The notes: generated from the sequence alone by a model not told the origin. DNA of 64,000 nucleotides from Planobispora longispora (GCF_016863135.1 NZ_BOOH01000019.1:124001-188000), one strand, 5' to 3'; counted from the stretch's first letter, positions 15,624 to 24,486 are shown. Numbers and translations: made by a program.

Positions 15624-16487
15624 TCAGATCTTCGAGACCTGGTTGAACGAGAGCTCGACCGGGGTCTCGCGACCGAAGATCGACACGAGCACCTTGAGCT
15701 TCTGCGACTCGGCGCTGATCTCGCTGACCGTCGCGGGCAGGGTGGCGAACGGGCCGTCCATGACGGTGACGGACTCGCCCACCTCGAAGTCGACGGTCGC
15801 GGCCGCGGCCTTGACGGTCGTCTTCTTGGCCTCCTCGGTGGGCTCCGGGGCCAGCAGCTTGGCGACCTCGTCGATGCTCAGCGGGCTCGGCTTGTTCGAC
15901 AGACCGACGAAGCCGGTCACGCCGGGGGTGTTGCGCACCGCGGACCACGACTCGTCGGTGAGCTCCATGCGGACCAGCACGTAGCCCGGCAGCACCCGCT
16001 CCTTGACGAGCTGACGCTTGCCGCTCTTCACCTCGGTCACGTGGTGCGTGGGCACCTCGACCTGGAAGATGTAGTCCTCCATGTTGAGGGACTGCGTGCG
16101 GGTCTCGATGTTGGCCTTCACGCGGTTCTCGTAACCGGCGTAGGAGTGGATGACGTACCACTCGCCGTACTGACCGCGCAGATGGCGCTTGAACTCCTCG
16201 ACCGGGTCGACGTCGGGGAGGACGTCACCGTCCTCGTCGACGGCGCCGACCGGGGCCTCCTCGGCCTCGGCTCCGGCCTCTTCCTCGTCGGACTCTTCGT
16301 CGCCGACCTCATCGACGTCGACCGCTTCGTCATCGGCCTCTTCATCGCCGACCTCATCGACGTCGGTCTCATCGACATCGGTCTCGCCGGACTCGTCGAG
16401 CGAGCCCTCCACGGCGTCGATGGCCTCTTCCGGCTCGCCCTCCCACTCGTCGCGGGACTCGCCGGCCGGCTGTGAAGACTCGGACAC
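15624..16487 (-). CDS. nusG: transcription antitermination factor NusG
   Basis: 287 residues from GTG 16487 ([11 protein letters not shown]). The NGN domain starts at [16 protein letters not shown] (about residue 109) and contains the [16 protein letters not shown] segment. The KOW domain is at the C-terminus ([17 protein letters not shown], then [16 protein letters not shown]). NusG bridges RNA polymerase with Rho or the ribosome. The first 100 residues are a very acidic tail built from degenerate DVDEVGDEE-type repeats, typical of actinobacteria but long; the DNA at about 16300-16385 is visibly repetitive. The ribosome-binding site is weak. secE precedes it by 85 bp. Confidence 0.96.
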   Translation of the reverse strand: MSESSQPAGESRDEWEGEPEEAIDAVEGSLDESGETDVDETDVDEVGDEEADDEAVDVDEVGDEESDEEEAGAEAEEAPVGAVDEDGDVLPDVDPVEEFKRHLRGQYGEWYVIHSYAGYENRVKANIETRTQSLNMEDYIFQVEVPTHHVTEVKSGKRQLVKERVLPGYVLVRMELTDESWSAVRNTPGVTGFVGLSNKPSPLSIDEVAKLLAPEPTEEAKKTTVKAAAATVDFEVGESVTVMDGPFATLPATVSEISAESQKLKVLVSIFGRETPVELSFNQVSKI

Positions 16488-16572
16488 GGTGGCTCTTTCT
16501 CTTTCCGTCGATGGGCTGACTGGACTTGCGGAGGGGCTGGGTTCGCGGCGGGGCGGCCCGCCGGGCACCGGC

Positions 16573-16821
16573 TCAGGATCCGCCGAAGATCCTCAGCACG
16601 CCCTCGGTGAACAGCGCATCGAGCCCGGACACGATCCCGACCATGATCAGAACGAAGACCAGGACGATGATGGTGTAAGAAATGAGTTCCTTGCGCGTAG
16701 GCCAGATGACCTTACGCAGCTCAGCGACGATCTGCCGATAGAAAAGGGCGGGAGAAGTGCGCTTGGTCTTCTTCTCACCGCTCGGCTTGTCTGCGGTCTC
16801 GCCGCGCGTGTCGATCGCCAC
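16573..16821 (-). CDS. secE: preprotein translocase subunit SecE
   Basis: 82 residues from GTG 16821. A charged lysine-rich N-terminus leads to the conserved amphipathic segment [20 protein letters not shown] and one membrane helix (about 46-70, [18 protein letters not shown]). SecE clamps SecY in the SecYEG channel. Another GTG three codons upstream (16830) is possible; the longer open frame upstream runs into the tRNA-Trp gene and is not coding. The trpT-secE-nusG order is standard for actinobacteria. Confidence 0.93.
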   Translation of the reverse strand: MAIDTRGETADKPSGEKKTKRTSPALFYRQIVAELRKVIWPTRKELISYTIIVLVFVLIMVGIVSGLDALFTEGVLRIFGGS

Positions 16822-16896
16822 AGTCCTCACCTGATCCGTCGTATCCAACGCATAACAGCGGCGCGCTAGACGCCCTGATGCGCGGACCGCTCTTCG

Positions 16897-16969
16897 CAGG
16901 GCACGAGGGACTCGAACCCCCAACCGCCGGTTTTGGAGACCGGAGCGCTACCAATTGCGCCAGTGCCCT
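16897..16969 (-). tRNA. trnW: tRNA-Trp (anticodon CCA)
   Basis: 73 nt folding as a full cloverleaf. The acceptor stem is AGGGCAC/GTGCCCT with discriminator G. The D arm is GGCGC-AATTGGTA-GCGC, the anticodon stem CCGGT/ACCGG encloses the loop CTCCAAA (anticodon CCA), and the T arm is GGGGG-TTCGAGT-CCCTC. The 3' CCA is not encoded. It lies directly upstream of secE, as in other actinobacteria. The gene is intact and nothing is integrated beside it. Confidence 0.97.
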
Positions 16970-17307
16970 AAGACATGAACCACCATACCCCGGTTGACCC
17001 GAAGTTTGTCCGTGGCTCACCAGCCAGGCCGACGATCACGCATTCGACGGCGAGGCCACGCCGGAGTCTACGTGGGAATGAGCGCCACGTCGAACCGGGG
17101 GCGATTCCCCAGGTCAACCGCCCTTTCCGCAGTACACGCGGCGTGTCGAACATATCCCTTGAAGCACTACATGACATCAAAAAGGATCACGAAATACCTG
17201 GAGAGATCTCCGGTGGCTCCCCGGAAGGCGGGAGCGACACCCGGGCGACACCTCCGGGATGTCCGGATGACGGATAAGCCGGGGAACCCCGCGACGGTTC
17301 TGTAACC
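16970..17307. promoter_or_regulatory. divergent intergenic region between trpT and aspC
   Basis: 338 bp without a gene. Minus-strand TATGGT (16987-16982), 13 nt before the tRNA, is a plausible -10 for trpT-secE. On the plus strand TTGAAG (17159-17164), 17 bp, AAGGAT (17182-17187) is a weak candidate for the aminotransferase. Neither match is strong. Confidence 0.35.
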
Positions 17308-18525
17308 ATGGAGGGCATGACCCGTCCTCGCATCTCCGCGCGCATCTCCGCGATCTCCGAGTCCGCCACGCTCGCCGTGGACGCCAAGGCGAAGGCGATG
17401 AAGGCGGCGGGCCGTCCGGTCATCGGCTTCGCCGCCGGTGAGCCGGACTTCCCGACCCCGGACTACATCGTCGAGGCCGCCGTCGAGGCGTGCCGGACTC
17501 CCCGGTTCCACAAGTACACGCCCGCCGGCGGTCTCCCCGAGCTCAAGCAGGCCGTCGCCGACAAGACCCTCCGCGATTCCGGCTACCGGGCGGAAGCGGC
17601 CCAGGTGCTGATCACCAACGGCGGCAAGCAGGCGGTCTACGAGGCCTTCGCCACGCTGCTGGACCCGGGGGACGAGGTCCTGGTCGTCGCGCCCTACTGG
17701 ACGACCTACCCCGAGGCGATCAAGCTGGCCGGCGGCGTCCAGGTCGACGTCGTGACCGACGAGACCACCGGTTACCTCGCGAGCGTGGAGCAACTGGAGG
17801 CCGCCCGCACCGACCGCACCAAGGTCCTGCTGTTCGTCTCCCCCTCCAACCCGACCGGCGCGGTCTACACGCCGGAGCAGGTGGAGGCGATCGGCCGCTG
17901 GGCCGCCGAGCACGACCTGTGGGTCGTCACCGACGAGATCTACGAGCACCTCACCTACGGCGACGCGAGCTTCACCAGCATCGCCACCGCCGTCCCGGAG
18001 CTGGGCGACCGGGTCGTCATCCTGAACGGCGTCGCCAAGACCTACGCGATGACCGGCTGGCGGGTGGGCTGGCTCATCGGCCCGAAGGACGTCGTCAAGG
18101 CCGCGACCAACCTGCAGTCGCACGCCACCTCCAACGTCTCCAACGTGGCCCAGGCCGCCGCCCTGGCGGCCGTCACCGGCGACCTGTCGGCCGTGGCGCG
18201 GATGCGCGAGGCCTTCGACCGCCGCCGCCAGACCATGGTGCGCATGCTCAACGAGATCCCGGGCGTGGTCTGCCCCGAGCCGAAGGGCGCATTCTACGTC
18301 TACCCCTCGGTCAAGCAGCTGCTGGGCAGGGACCTCGGCGACGGCAGGCGGGCGCAGACCTCTTTGGAGCTCGCCGAGATCATCCTGGAGGAGACCGAGG
18401 TCGCCCTCGTCCCCGGCGAGGCGTTCGGCACCCCCGGATATTTCCGCCTGTCCTACGCGCTCGGCGACGACGACCTCGCCGAGGGCGTGAGCCGGGTCGC
18501 CAAGTTCCTGTCCGGGACGCGCTGA
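17308..18525 (+). CDS. aspC: pyridoxal-phosphate aspartate aminotransferase (class I, Ib-like)
   Basis: 405 residues. It begins near [20 protein letters not shown], the N-terminal signature of subgroup Ib aspartate aminotransferases. The PLP lysine is K244 in [16 protein letters not shown], the phosphate/pyridine contacts include [10 protein letters not shown] and the aspartate of TDEIYEH, and the substrate-carboxylate arginine is expected in YFRLSYA near the C-terminus. It converts aspartate and 2-oxoglutarate to oxaloacetate and glutamate. Start uncertain: ATG 17308 or ATG 17317 (MTRPRIS), where GGAGGG lies only 1 nt before the second. Downstream of trpT-secE, as in other actinomycetes. Probably monocistronic. 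Confidence 0.92.
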   Translation: MEGMTRPRISARISAISESATLAVDAKAKAMKAAGRPVIGFAAGEPDFPTPDYIVEAAVEACRTPRFHKYTPAGGLPELKQAVADKTLRDSGYRAEAAQVLITNGGKQAVYEAFATLLDPGDEVLVVAPYWTTYPEAIKLAGGVQVDVVTDETTGYLASVEQLEAARTDRTKVLLFVSPSNPTGAVYTPEQVEAIGRWAAEHDLWVVTDEIYEHLTYGDASFTSIATAVPELGDRVVILNGVAKTYAMTGWRVGWLIGPKDVVKAATNLQSHATSNVSNVAQAAALAAVTGDLSAVARMREAFDRRRQTMVRMLNEIPGVVCPEPKGAFYVYPSVKQLLGRDLGDGRRAQTSLELAEIILEETEVALVPGEAFGTPGYFRLSYALGDDDLAEGVSRVAKFLSGTR

Positions 18526-18575
18526 CCCCGGAACGCTTCACGGGCACGCCGACGTACGGCCCGTGCCCTCGACGG

Positions 18576-18598
18576 GCCCGGGCCGGCACGGCCCGGGC
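18576..18598. terminator. terminator between convergent aspC and STAND ATPase genes
   Basis: Stem GCCCGGGCC (18576-18584) / GGCCCGGGC (18590-18598), 5-nt loop, ending at the ATPase stop codon. A second hairpin, GGGCACG/CGTGCCC, lies just before it (18542-18568). Both can serve the two convergent genes. Confidence 0.75.
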
Positions 18599-20605
18599 TC
18601 AGCCGTCTTCCGCGGGCGTCCGGCCGCCGGTCGCGGCGACGCCCTGCAGCGCGTATTCCACGGCGGTCGGCAGATCGGTCGCGCGGCCCTGCTCGACGAG
18701 CCGTTCGTACTCCTTCTCGTCCGTACGGCCGCGCAGCCTCGCCTCGGAGCGGTCGAGCACGCCGGCGAGCATGGACGGGCACCTGAACCCCGCCGTGACG
18801 GTTCCCCGGGCCCGGGACGCCGCGCCGAGCAGGACCGTGGCGAGCGCGTCGTCACCGTCGTCCTCGGCGATCGCGGCGAACGTCTCGATCCCCTCGACGA
18901 GGGCGATCGTGTCGTCGAACAGCCGGGCCCCGCGCAGGGACTCCCGGACGGAGGCGGTGGCGGCCGTGGTGTTGCCGAGGATCCGCTCGGCCTGGGCCAG
19001 CAGCAGGTCGAGGCGGGCGAGGGTCCAGTAGTCGCCGCAGGAGCCGCAGAGCTCCCGGCCCTCGTGCAGCACGGACACGGCCTCCTCGTACCGCTCGGCG
19101 AGCATCAGGGCGGCGGCCACGACGATGTAGGTGGGCAGGAACCCGGCGACCAGGTCTCCGGCCGAGCGGTGGCCCACCCTGGCTTCCTTGATGAGCCGCA
19201 TGGCCTCGGCCAGGTCGCCCCTGGCGACGGCCAGATGGGCCTGGAAGTGGCTGATGTAGGCCGTGGCGTCCCACTCTCCGGGGCCGGTCGCGCACTGGGC
19301 GAGGGTGCGTTCGGCGCTCTCCAGGTCACCGTGCTGGATGAGCATCCAGGTGTAGACCCACAGGGCTCTGCTCCGCTCGGGCCCCGGCTCGCGCTCCAGG
19401 TCCAGGCCGCGCTGGAGGAGCGCGTACCCGGTGTCGTGCCGGCCGCAGCAGTTCCACAGGAACCACAGGCAGGCGATCAGGTCGAGGCCCCGGCGCACCT
19501 CCTCGGGCCGGCTGTAGCAGTATTCGACGGCCAGGCGGATGTTGGGCAGGTCGGGCTGGAGCCTGCGGCACCAGCCGAGCTGGTCCTCGCGCCAGCCGCG
19601 GGCCGCCTGGTAGGAGAGGGCGAGGAAGTGGTCCCGGTGGCGGCGGCGGGTCTCGTCCGTCTCCCCCAGCTCGTCGAGGCGGGCGGCGCCGTACCGGCGC
19701 ACGGCGTTGAGCAGGCGGTAGCGGACGCCGCGGTCGTCCTGCTCGCGGATGAGGACCGAGCTGGACGTCAGGTCGGACAGCGCGTCGAGGATCTGCCCCC
19801 GGGTGAGGTCGCCGGCGGCGCAGACGTGCTGGGCGGCCGCGGCGTCGAAGCCTCCGGAGAAGACCGACAGGCGCGCCCACACGAGGCGCTCCTCGACGCC
19901 GCACAGCTCGTGGCTGAGGCCGAGCGTGTCGCACAGGGCGCCGTGCCGGGGGGAGGCGGGGTCGGGGGTGGCCGCCGCCCGTTCGATGGCCAGCGGGAGG
20001 TTGTCGAGCCGCCGGCAGAGGTCGGCCGGGTCGGCTCCGCCCAGCTTGTCCCCGGCGAGGGTGATGAGCAGGTCGACGGCGTCGGCCGTGGACAGGGCCT
20101 CGACCGGGTAGACGTTCTCGTGGGGGAAGCCCAGCGGCTGCCTGCTGGTGGCCAGGATGCGCACCCCCCGCACCTCGCGCAGGAGGCGGTCCACCAGGAT
20201 GCCCGCGGTGTGGGCGACGCGGTCGCAGCCGTCCAGGACGATCAGGCCGGGGTTGACGCGGAGACTGTCGACCACGGTCTCCAGCGCGGGCAGGCGGGAC
20301 CGCCCGCGGGCGCCGTTCGCGCTCTTCCCCGCGGGCGCGCCCGGCCGCTCCCGGCCGTCGCTCCCGCCGTCGAAGGCCGCCGCGAGGGATTCGCTCAGCG
20401 CGACGATGTCGTCCGGCGTCTCGGACAGGTCCACCACGTGGACGTATCCCGGGGACTCCCGCTCCAGGGGCTCGGCCAGGCGCAGCGCCAGGCGGCTCTT
20501 GCCGGTGCCGGCGGCGCCGGTCAGGGTGACATGCCCCGCCCTTCCGAGCAGGCCGCAGATGTCAGCCAGCTCCGTCTGCCTGCCGACGAAGACGTCCGCT
20601 TCCAT
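18599..20605 (-). CDS. STAND (NB-ARC) ATPase with TPR-like repeats, no DNA-binding domain (copy A)
   Basis: 668 residues. The start MEADVFVGRQTEL opens directly on the ATPase module. Walker A is GAAGTGKS (about 30-37), Walker B LIVLDGCD (about 121-128), then the TSRQPLG motif typical of AfsR- and LuxR-type (LAL) regulators. After about residue 350 the protein is all-helical with TPR-like repeats. Unlike AfsR or LAL proteins it has neither an N-terminal BTAD/winged helix nor a C-terminal HTH, so it is probably a signalling switch acting through a partner. It lies downstream of a sigma/membrane-partner pair, beyond a terminator, and has a close counterpart at 25120-27273. An earlier ATG (20677) is possible but has no better ribosome-binding site. 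Confidence 0.8.
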   Translation of the reverse strand: MEADVFVGRQTELADICGLLGRAGHVTLTGAAGTGKSRLALRLAEPLERESPGYVHVVDLSETPDDIVALSESLAAAFDGGSDGRERPGAPAGKSANGARGRSRLPALETVVDSLRVNPGLIVLDGCDRVAHTAGILVDRLLREVRGVRILATSRQPLGFPHENVYPVEALSTADAVDLLITLAGDKLGGADPADLCRRLDNLPLAIERAAATPDPASPRHGALCDTLGLSHELCGVEERLVWARLSVFSGGFDAAAAQHVCAAGDLTRGQILDALSDLTSSSVLIREQDDRGVRYRLLNAVRRYGAARLDELGETDETRRRHRDHFLALSYQAARGWREDQLGWCRRLQPDLPNIRLAVEYCYSRPEEVRRGLDLIACLWFLWNCCGRHDTGYALLQRGLDLEREPGPERSRALWVYTWMLIQHGDLESAERTLAQCATGPGEWDATAYISHFQAHLAVARGDLAEAMRLIKEARVGHRSAGDLVAGFLPTYIVVAAALMLAERYEEAVSVLHEGRELCGSCGDYWTLARLDLLLAQAERILGNTTAATASVRESLRGARLFDDTIALVEGIETFAAIAEDDGDDALATVLLGAASRARGTVTAGFRCPSMLAGVLDRSEARLRGRTDEKEYERLVEQGRATDLPTAVEYALQGVAATGGRTPAEDG

Positions 20606-20721
20606 AGCAGCCCCGGCGTCGTCCCAACTGTTCGTGTTCCCACCGTCGCACGGATGCACGTGTCCACGAAACCCCATCGACGATTTTCCCCGTGTTTTCA
20701 GGCTTTGCGGGACTTCGCGGG

Positions 20722-20764
20722 CCCGGTACGGCTCCCGCCGCCCGGACGTGGGAGCCGTACCGGG
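20722..20764 (-). terminator. terminator after the PASTA-domain gene
   Basis: Perfect 15-bp stem CCCGGTACGGCTCCC (20722-20736) with its complement at 20750-20764, 13-nt loop, 13 nt past the stop. It separates the sigma operon from STAND ATPase A. Confidence 0.9.
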
Positions 20765-20777
20765 ATCGCCGGGGAGG

Positions 20778-21779
20778 TCACTTCTCGGGCGTGACCCCTT
20801 CGACGATCCTCCTCATCTCCGCCTGGGCCTCCCGCTCGCCGAGCCGGTCGAAGTAGTCGGGGCTCATCATGATCTCGACCACCAGCCCCTTGCGCTCCGT
20901 CCAGATCGCGGTCGGAGTGCCGCTCTCCTCGATCCTGCCCACGGCCTCACCGGTGCGGACGATGTAGACCCGCTTCCCGTCGATCGTGACGGGTTCGGCC
21001 CCCTGGTCGCGGTAGCCCCTCATCCGCGCGGTCGTCCGGGCTGCGGCGTCACCGTGGTAGACGACCGCCTGGACGCTGTACATCCCGGGATCGAGGCCGG
21101 GCTCCGCCCACGAGGTGCTGTAGCTCGTCGTGCCGAAGCCGTCCTTGACCGACCACTCGCCCCACTTCAGGCCCTCGGGCAGGTGGGCGAACTCGACGCC
21201 GCCGAACTTCCGGCCGTCGCCCAGATCCCCGAGGTCCTGCGGCATGGGCGCGTCCTCGCCCTCGGACGGGTCCGGGGTCGGGGTCGGGCGCTCCGCGGGA
21301 ATCTCGACCACGACCAGCGTGACGGTCCGCCCCTCCCCGACCTTCTCGCCGGCGGCGGGATCCTGCCGCGCCACCTGCCCGGCGGCTCCCCCGTCGCCCT
21401 CGACCGCCGCGGCGAGCCCCGCCTGTTCCAGGACGGCGACGGCCTTGTCCGCCGACAGGCCGACGACCTCCGGGACCGTCACCTCCCGGACCGCGACGGC
21501 CAGCGAGTCGGAGCCGGTCCGGGAGGCGGGCCCGGCCACCGAGGACGGCGGGCCCGCGTTCACCGCCAGGTAGACCGGGACCGATCCGGCGATCGCGACG
21601 GTGACCAGCGCGGCGCCCGCCGTACGAAACCAGATCCTGCGCGTGCGGTGGCGGTCGCGGACCGCCCCGGCCATCCCCGGCCCGGCGTGCACGCCGCGGA
21701 CGTGCGCCTCCATCGCGTCGGCCAATTCGCGGGCGACCTGCCCGTCCGGCAGGCCCGTCCGATCGTCGCCGCGGTTCAT
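20778..21779 (-). CDS. single-pass membrane protein with a PASTA domain, putative anti-sigma factor
   Basis: 333 residues from ATG 21779, overlapping the sigma stop by 4 bp (ATGA). A short cytoplasmic part (1-51) precedes one membrane helix (about 52-73). A PASTA-type module follows (about 100-160: VTVPEVVGLSADKAVAVLEQAG...). After a proline/acidic linker (PTPTPDPSEGED) comes a C-terminal domain of about 160 residues I do not recognise. Coupling to a sigma gene suggests an anti-sigma or co-regulator, but no zinc-binding anti-sigma motif is visible in the short N-terminus. PASTA modules bind peptidoglycan fragments in Ser/Thr kinases, so cell-wall sensing is an inference. Confidence 0.65.
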   Translation of the reverse strand: MNRGDDRTGLPDGQVARELADAMEAHVRGVHAGPGMAGAVRDRHRTRRIWFRTAGAALVTVAIAGSVPVYLAVNAGPPSSVAGPASRTGSDSLAVAVREVTVPEVVGLSADKAVAVLEQAGLAAAVEGDGGAAGQVARQDPAAGEKVGEGRTVTLVVVEIPAERPTPTPDPSEGEDAPMPQDLGDLGDGRKFGGVEFAHLPEGLKWGEWSVKDGFGTTSYSTSWAEPGLDPGMYSVQAVVYHGDAAARTTARMRGYRDQGAEPVTIDGKRVYIVRTGEAVGRIEESGTPTAIWTERKGLVVEIMMSPDYFDRLGEREAQAEMRRIVEGVTPEK

Positions 21780-22276
21780 CCCAGCACCCCTTCCCGTGTT
21801 CCCATGCGTTCGCGAATCCTGGCCAGCCCCCGTGCGGCCTGGCTTTTCACGGTCCCGGCCGAGCAGCCCATGAGCGCGGCGGTCTCCGCCTCCGACAGGT
21901 CCTCCCAGTAGCGGAGCACCAGCACCGCGCGCATCCGCGCGGGCAGCCTCCGCAGCTCCGCCACGAGGGCGTCGCGGAGGTCCAGGTCCGGAGAGTCGGC
22001 CGGAGTGTCCGGCGGCCGGGCGAAGGTGATCTCCCGGATCACCTTGCGGCGGCGGGAGACGCTGATCGCCGCGTTCACCACGACCCTGCGGGCGTAGGAG
22101 TCGGGATTGTCGTGCCGGATCCTGCTCCAGTGGCGGTAGACCTTCTCCAGCGCGTTCTGCACCAGGTCCTCGGCGTCGTGCTGCGACGCGCCGCAGACCA
22201 GGATCGCGGTGCGCAGCAGCGCCGTACTCCGTGCGGCCAGGAACTCGTCGAAGGCCGCCTCGTCTTCTTCCGTCAT
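21776..22276 (-). CDS. RNA polymerase sigma factor, SigE70/ECF-like
   Basis: 166 residues. Region 2 is at about 10-75 (LLRTAILVCGASQHDAEDLVQNALEKVYRHW), with the DAEDLVQ motif of group IV sigma factors. Region 4 is at about 108-160 (LPARMRAVLVLRYWEDLSEAETA, then GCSAGTVKSQAARGLARIR helix-turn-helix). No anti-sigma domain is fused. The downstream membrane protein overlaps its stop codon, the usual sigma/regulator pairing. A candidate self-recognised promoter lies 27 bp upstream. ATG 22276 is preceded by AGGGGACC. Target genes unknown; the adenosine deaminase gene starts divergently nearby. Confidence 0.88.
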   Translation of the reverse strand: MTEEDEAAFDEFLAARSTALLRTAILVCGASQHDAEDLVQNALEKVYRHWSRIRHDNPDSYARRVVVNAAISVSRRRKVIREITFARPPDTPADSPDLDLRDALVAELRRLPARMRAVLVLRYWEDLSEAETAALMGCSAGTVKSQAARGLARIRERMGTREGVLG

Positions 22277-22302
22277 CAGCGAGGTCCCCTTTCGCCCTCC
22301 CC

Positions 22303-22327
22303 AACGCGTGAGCGCCCCGCCGGGTTG
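22303..22327 (-). promoter_or_regulatory. candidate ECF-type promoter of the sigma operon
   Basis: On the minus strand CAACC (22327-22323), a 16-bp spacer and CGTT (22306-22303), the general ECF pattern (AAC in -35, CGT in -10), placed 27 bp before the sigma start. It suggests autoregulation. Single-site matches of this length are weak evidence. Confidence 0.4.
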
Positions 22328-22401
22328 AGAGGCCGGAGACGGGAATCACCGGAGAATCGCCGGGGAGTCGGCCGCGGGTGACGGGGGAGGTACGGCAGCA
22401 T

Positions 22402-23433
22402 ATGGAAATGCCACGTCCCCTCAGCGACCTTCCCAAGGCACACCTGCACCTGCACTTCACCGGTTCCATGCGGCACTCCACCCTGGTCGAGCTGGCCCGG
22501 GAGCAGGGCCTGCACCTTCCGGACGCGCTGGAACAGAACTGGCCGCCCCGGCTCCGGGCGACCGACGAGCGGGGCTGGTTCCGGTTCCAGCGGCTGTACG
22601 ACATCGCGCGCTCGGTGCTGCGGCGGCCGGACGACATCTACCGGCTGGTGCGGGAGACCGCCGAGGACGAGGCGGCCGAGGGGTCGCGGTGGCTGGAGAT
22701 CCAGGTCGACCCGTCCGGGTACGCCCAGCGGTTCGGCGGGCTGACGGCCACGCTGGAGTTGATGCTGGACGCGGTGGACCGCGCCGCCGGGCACGCGGGC
22801 ATCGGGATCGCGGTCGTGGTGGCGGCGAACCGGACCCGGCACCCGCTGGACGCCAGGACGCTCGCCCGCCTCGCGGTGCAGTACATGGACCACGGCGTGG
22901 TCGGGTTCGGGCTCTCCAACGACGAGCGCCGGGGCCGGGCCCGCGACTTCGACCGGGCGTTCCGGATCGCCCGGGGGGCGGGGCTGCTGGCCGTCCCGCA
23001 CGGCGGGGAGCTGCTGGGCGCGGCGAGCGTGGCGGAGTGCGTGGAGGAGCTGGGGGCCGACCGGGTGGGGCACGGGGTGCGGGCGGCGGAGTCGCCCCGG
23101 CTGATGGAGCTGCTCGCGGAGCGGCGGATCACCTGCGAGGTCTGCCCGATGTCGAACGTCGGGCTGGGGGTGGCCGAGCGCGCCGAGGACGTGCCGCTGC
23201 GGCGGTTGTTCGAGGCGGGGGTGCCGATCGCGCTGGGCGCCGACGACCCGCTGCTGTTCGGCTCGCGGCTGCTGGCCCAGTACGAGCTGGCCAGGGGGGT
23301 GTACGGCTTCGCCGACGCGGAGGTGGCCGAGCTGGCGCGGCAGTCGGTCCGGGGGTCGGCGGCGCCGGAGGCGGTCCGGAAGGAGCTGCTGAAGGGGATC
23401 GACGACTGGCTGGCGACGGGGTCACTGGACTGA
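22402..23433 (+). CDS. adenosine deaminase-like amidohydrolase
   Basis: 343 residues. The beta/alpha-barrel metal site begins in PKAHLHLHFTGSM, aligning with the family KxELHxHLDG: H16 and H18 are the zinc ligands. The third ligand and catalytic glutamate are in VPHGGEL, the general-base histidine is in VGHGVRA, and the final metal aspartate is in LGADDPLLF. Predicted to deaminate adenosine or a related nucleoside. T20 occupies the place of the family Asp/Glu that contacts ribose, so the substrate may differ. ATG 22402 fits the GGGGGAGG upstream; a GTG at 22378 and an ATG at 22408 are alternatives. Divergent from the sigma operon. Confidence 0.82.
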   Translation: MEMPRPLSDLPKAHLHLHFTGSMRHSTLVELAREQGLHLPDALEQNWPPRLRATDERGWFRFQRLYDIARSVLRRPDDIYRLVRETAEDEAAEGSRWLEIQVDPSGYAQRFGGLTATLELMLDAVDRAAGHAGIGIAVVVAANRTRHPLDARTLARLAVQYMDHGVVGFGLSNDERRGRARDFDRAFRIARGAGLLAVPHGGELLGAASVAECVEELGADRVGHGVRAAESPRLMELLAERRITCEVCPMSNVGLGVAERAEDVPLRRLFEAGVPIALGADDPLLFGSRLLAQYELARGVYGFADAEVAELARQSVRGSAAPEAVRKELLKGIDDWLATGSLD

Positions 23434-23541
23434 CCGCGCGTGACGCCCGAGAACCCGGGATCGGGCTCAAGTCGGGGCCGGGGTCGCGGTCGGGGTCGGG
23501 GTCGCGGTCGGGGTCGCGCTCGGGGCTCACTGGACTGACCG
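23422..23541. repeat. 15-bp direct repeat bracketing a GGGTCGC-type low-complexity stretch
   Basis: TCACTGGACTGACCG occurs at 23422-23436 and 23527-23541. The first copy spans the deaminase stop codon; the second spans the stop of the convergent gene. Between them (about 23471-23522) lie degenerate GGGGTCGCGGTC repeats, very G-rich on the plus strand. Confidence 0.85.
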
Positions 23542-24486
23542 GGCGATCTCTCGGGCCCTTTCCCGGTCGGTGACGCCCTCCAGGCGGAGACCGACCCCGC
23601 CGCGCTGCCAGACGAGGGTGGGGCCGGACAGCCGGGTCTCGACCGGCAGCCCGCCCGCCCGGGGCAGGTAGGTCAGGCCGTGCTTGGCCGGGACCCACTC
23701 CGCCCGCGAGCCGTCCACGGTGGTCTCCTCGGGCCAGGGAGGGCCCAGCTCCTTTCGGAAGACGACCTCCAGCGTGCCGTCGTACTGGTCCAGCCTGATG
23801 CCGGGCCACACCATCGAGACCACCCTGCCGCGGTCGCTGATCCTGACCTCGTCCGGCTCCCCCAGCTCCGCGGGGACGACGATCGGGAACACCACCTGCC
23901 GGCGGGCTTCCTCCAGCGTCGTCGTGCCCTCCATGGGCAGCGGCCTCGGGCTCCCGGACGGCAGCGGCCCGGGATCACCGATCCGCAGCTCGATCCCGGC
24001 GAACTTCAGGATTTCGACCACGGCGGCCCGTCCGACGGGGGTGGCCCCGAAGAACAGGGCCACGAGGAGGGCGACCGCCGAGACCACCACGCGCCGCCGC
24101 ACGCGGGCGCCGGACCGCGCCGTACGCCATGCCCGCCGTACCGGCGCGGGAAGGAAGCCCCGGGAGCGGCGGGAACGTTGCGCGGGACGCGATGGCCCGG
24201 GACCCGATGGCGCGGGATGGGACGGGTCCGCGGGACGCGATGGGGCGGGACCCGAGGACACCGGACGGGACGGGTCCGCAGGACGCGATGGCCCGGGATC
24301 GGATGGGTCGGCGGGAGGAGACGGATCCGCCGGAGCGGGGGTGGCCTCCGGGTGGGGGGAGAGGGCTTCGAGGCGTGCGCGTACGGCGCGAGCCGTGGCG
24401 GCCGGAGGCGGGACGGGGATGTCCAGGGACTCGCCGAGCGCGAGGAGCTGGACCTCGAGGTCGTCGGGTTCGTCAGTCGAGGCCAC
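23527..24486 (-). CDS. single-pass membrane protein with proline-rich repeats, putative anti-sigma partner
   Basis: 319 residues from GTG 24486, with GAGGAGG 6 nt upstream; it overlaps the sigma gene by 14 bp. The N-terminus (LEVQLLALGESLDIPVPPPAATARAVRARLEAL) is followed by a disordered proline/serine/aspartate stretch (about 50-105) of imperfect SRPADPS/GPAPSRP repeats. One membrane helix follows (VVVSAVALLVALFFGATPV) and then an external domain I do not recognise (GLRLEGVTDRERAREIARSV at its end). Gene overlap and topology suggest a regulator of the sigma factor. No zinc anti-sigma motif was seen. It ends inside a short direct repeat shared with the convergent deaminase gene. Confidence 0.65.
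   Translation of the reverse strand: MASTDEPDDLEVQLLALGESLDIPVPPPAATARAVRARLEALSPHPEATPAPADPSPPADPSDPGPSRPADPSRPVSSGPAPSRPADPSHPAPSGPGPSRPAQRSRRSRGFLPAPVRRAWRTARSGARVRRRVVVSAVALLVALFFGATPVGRAAVVEILKFAGIELRIGDPGPLPSGSPRPLPMEGTTTLEEARRQVVFPIVVPAELGEPDEVRISDRGRVVSMVWPGIRLDQYDGTLEVVFRKELGPPWPEETTVDGSRAEWVPAKHGLTYLPRAGGLPVETRLSGPTLVWQRGGVGLRLEGVTDRERAREIARSVQ

Noticed and set aside
16897-16969. tRNA-Trp as an integration site
   Set aside because: The tRNA is followed directly by secE, and no integrase, duplicated tRNA end or foreign composition is present.
23460-23525. CRISPR-like short repeats
   Set aside because: Units are degenerate G-rich hexamers to dodecamers without unique spacers, and no cas genes are near.
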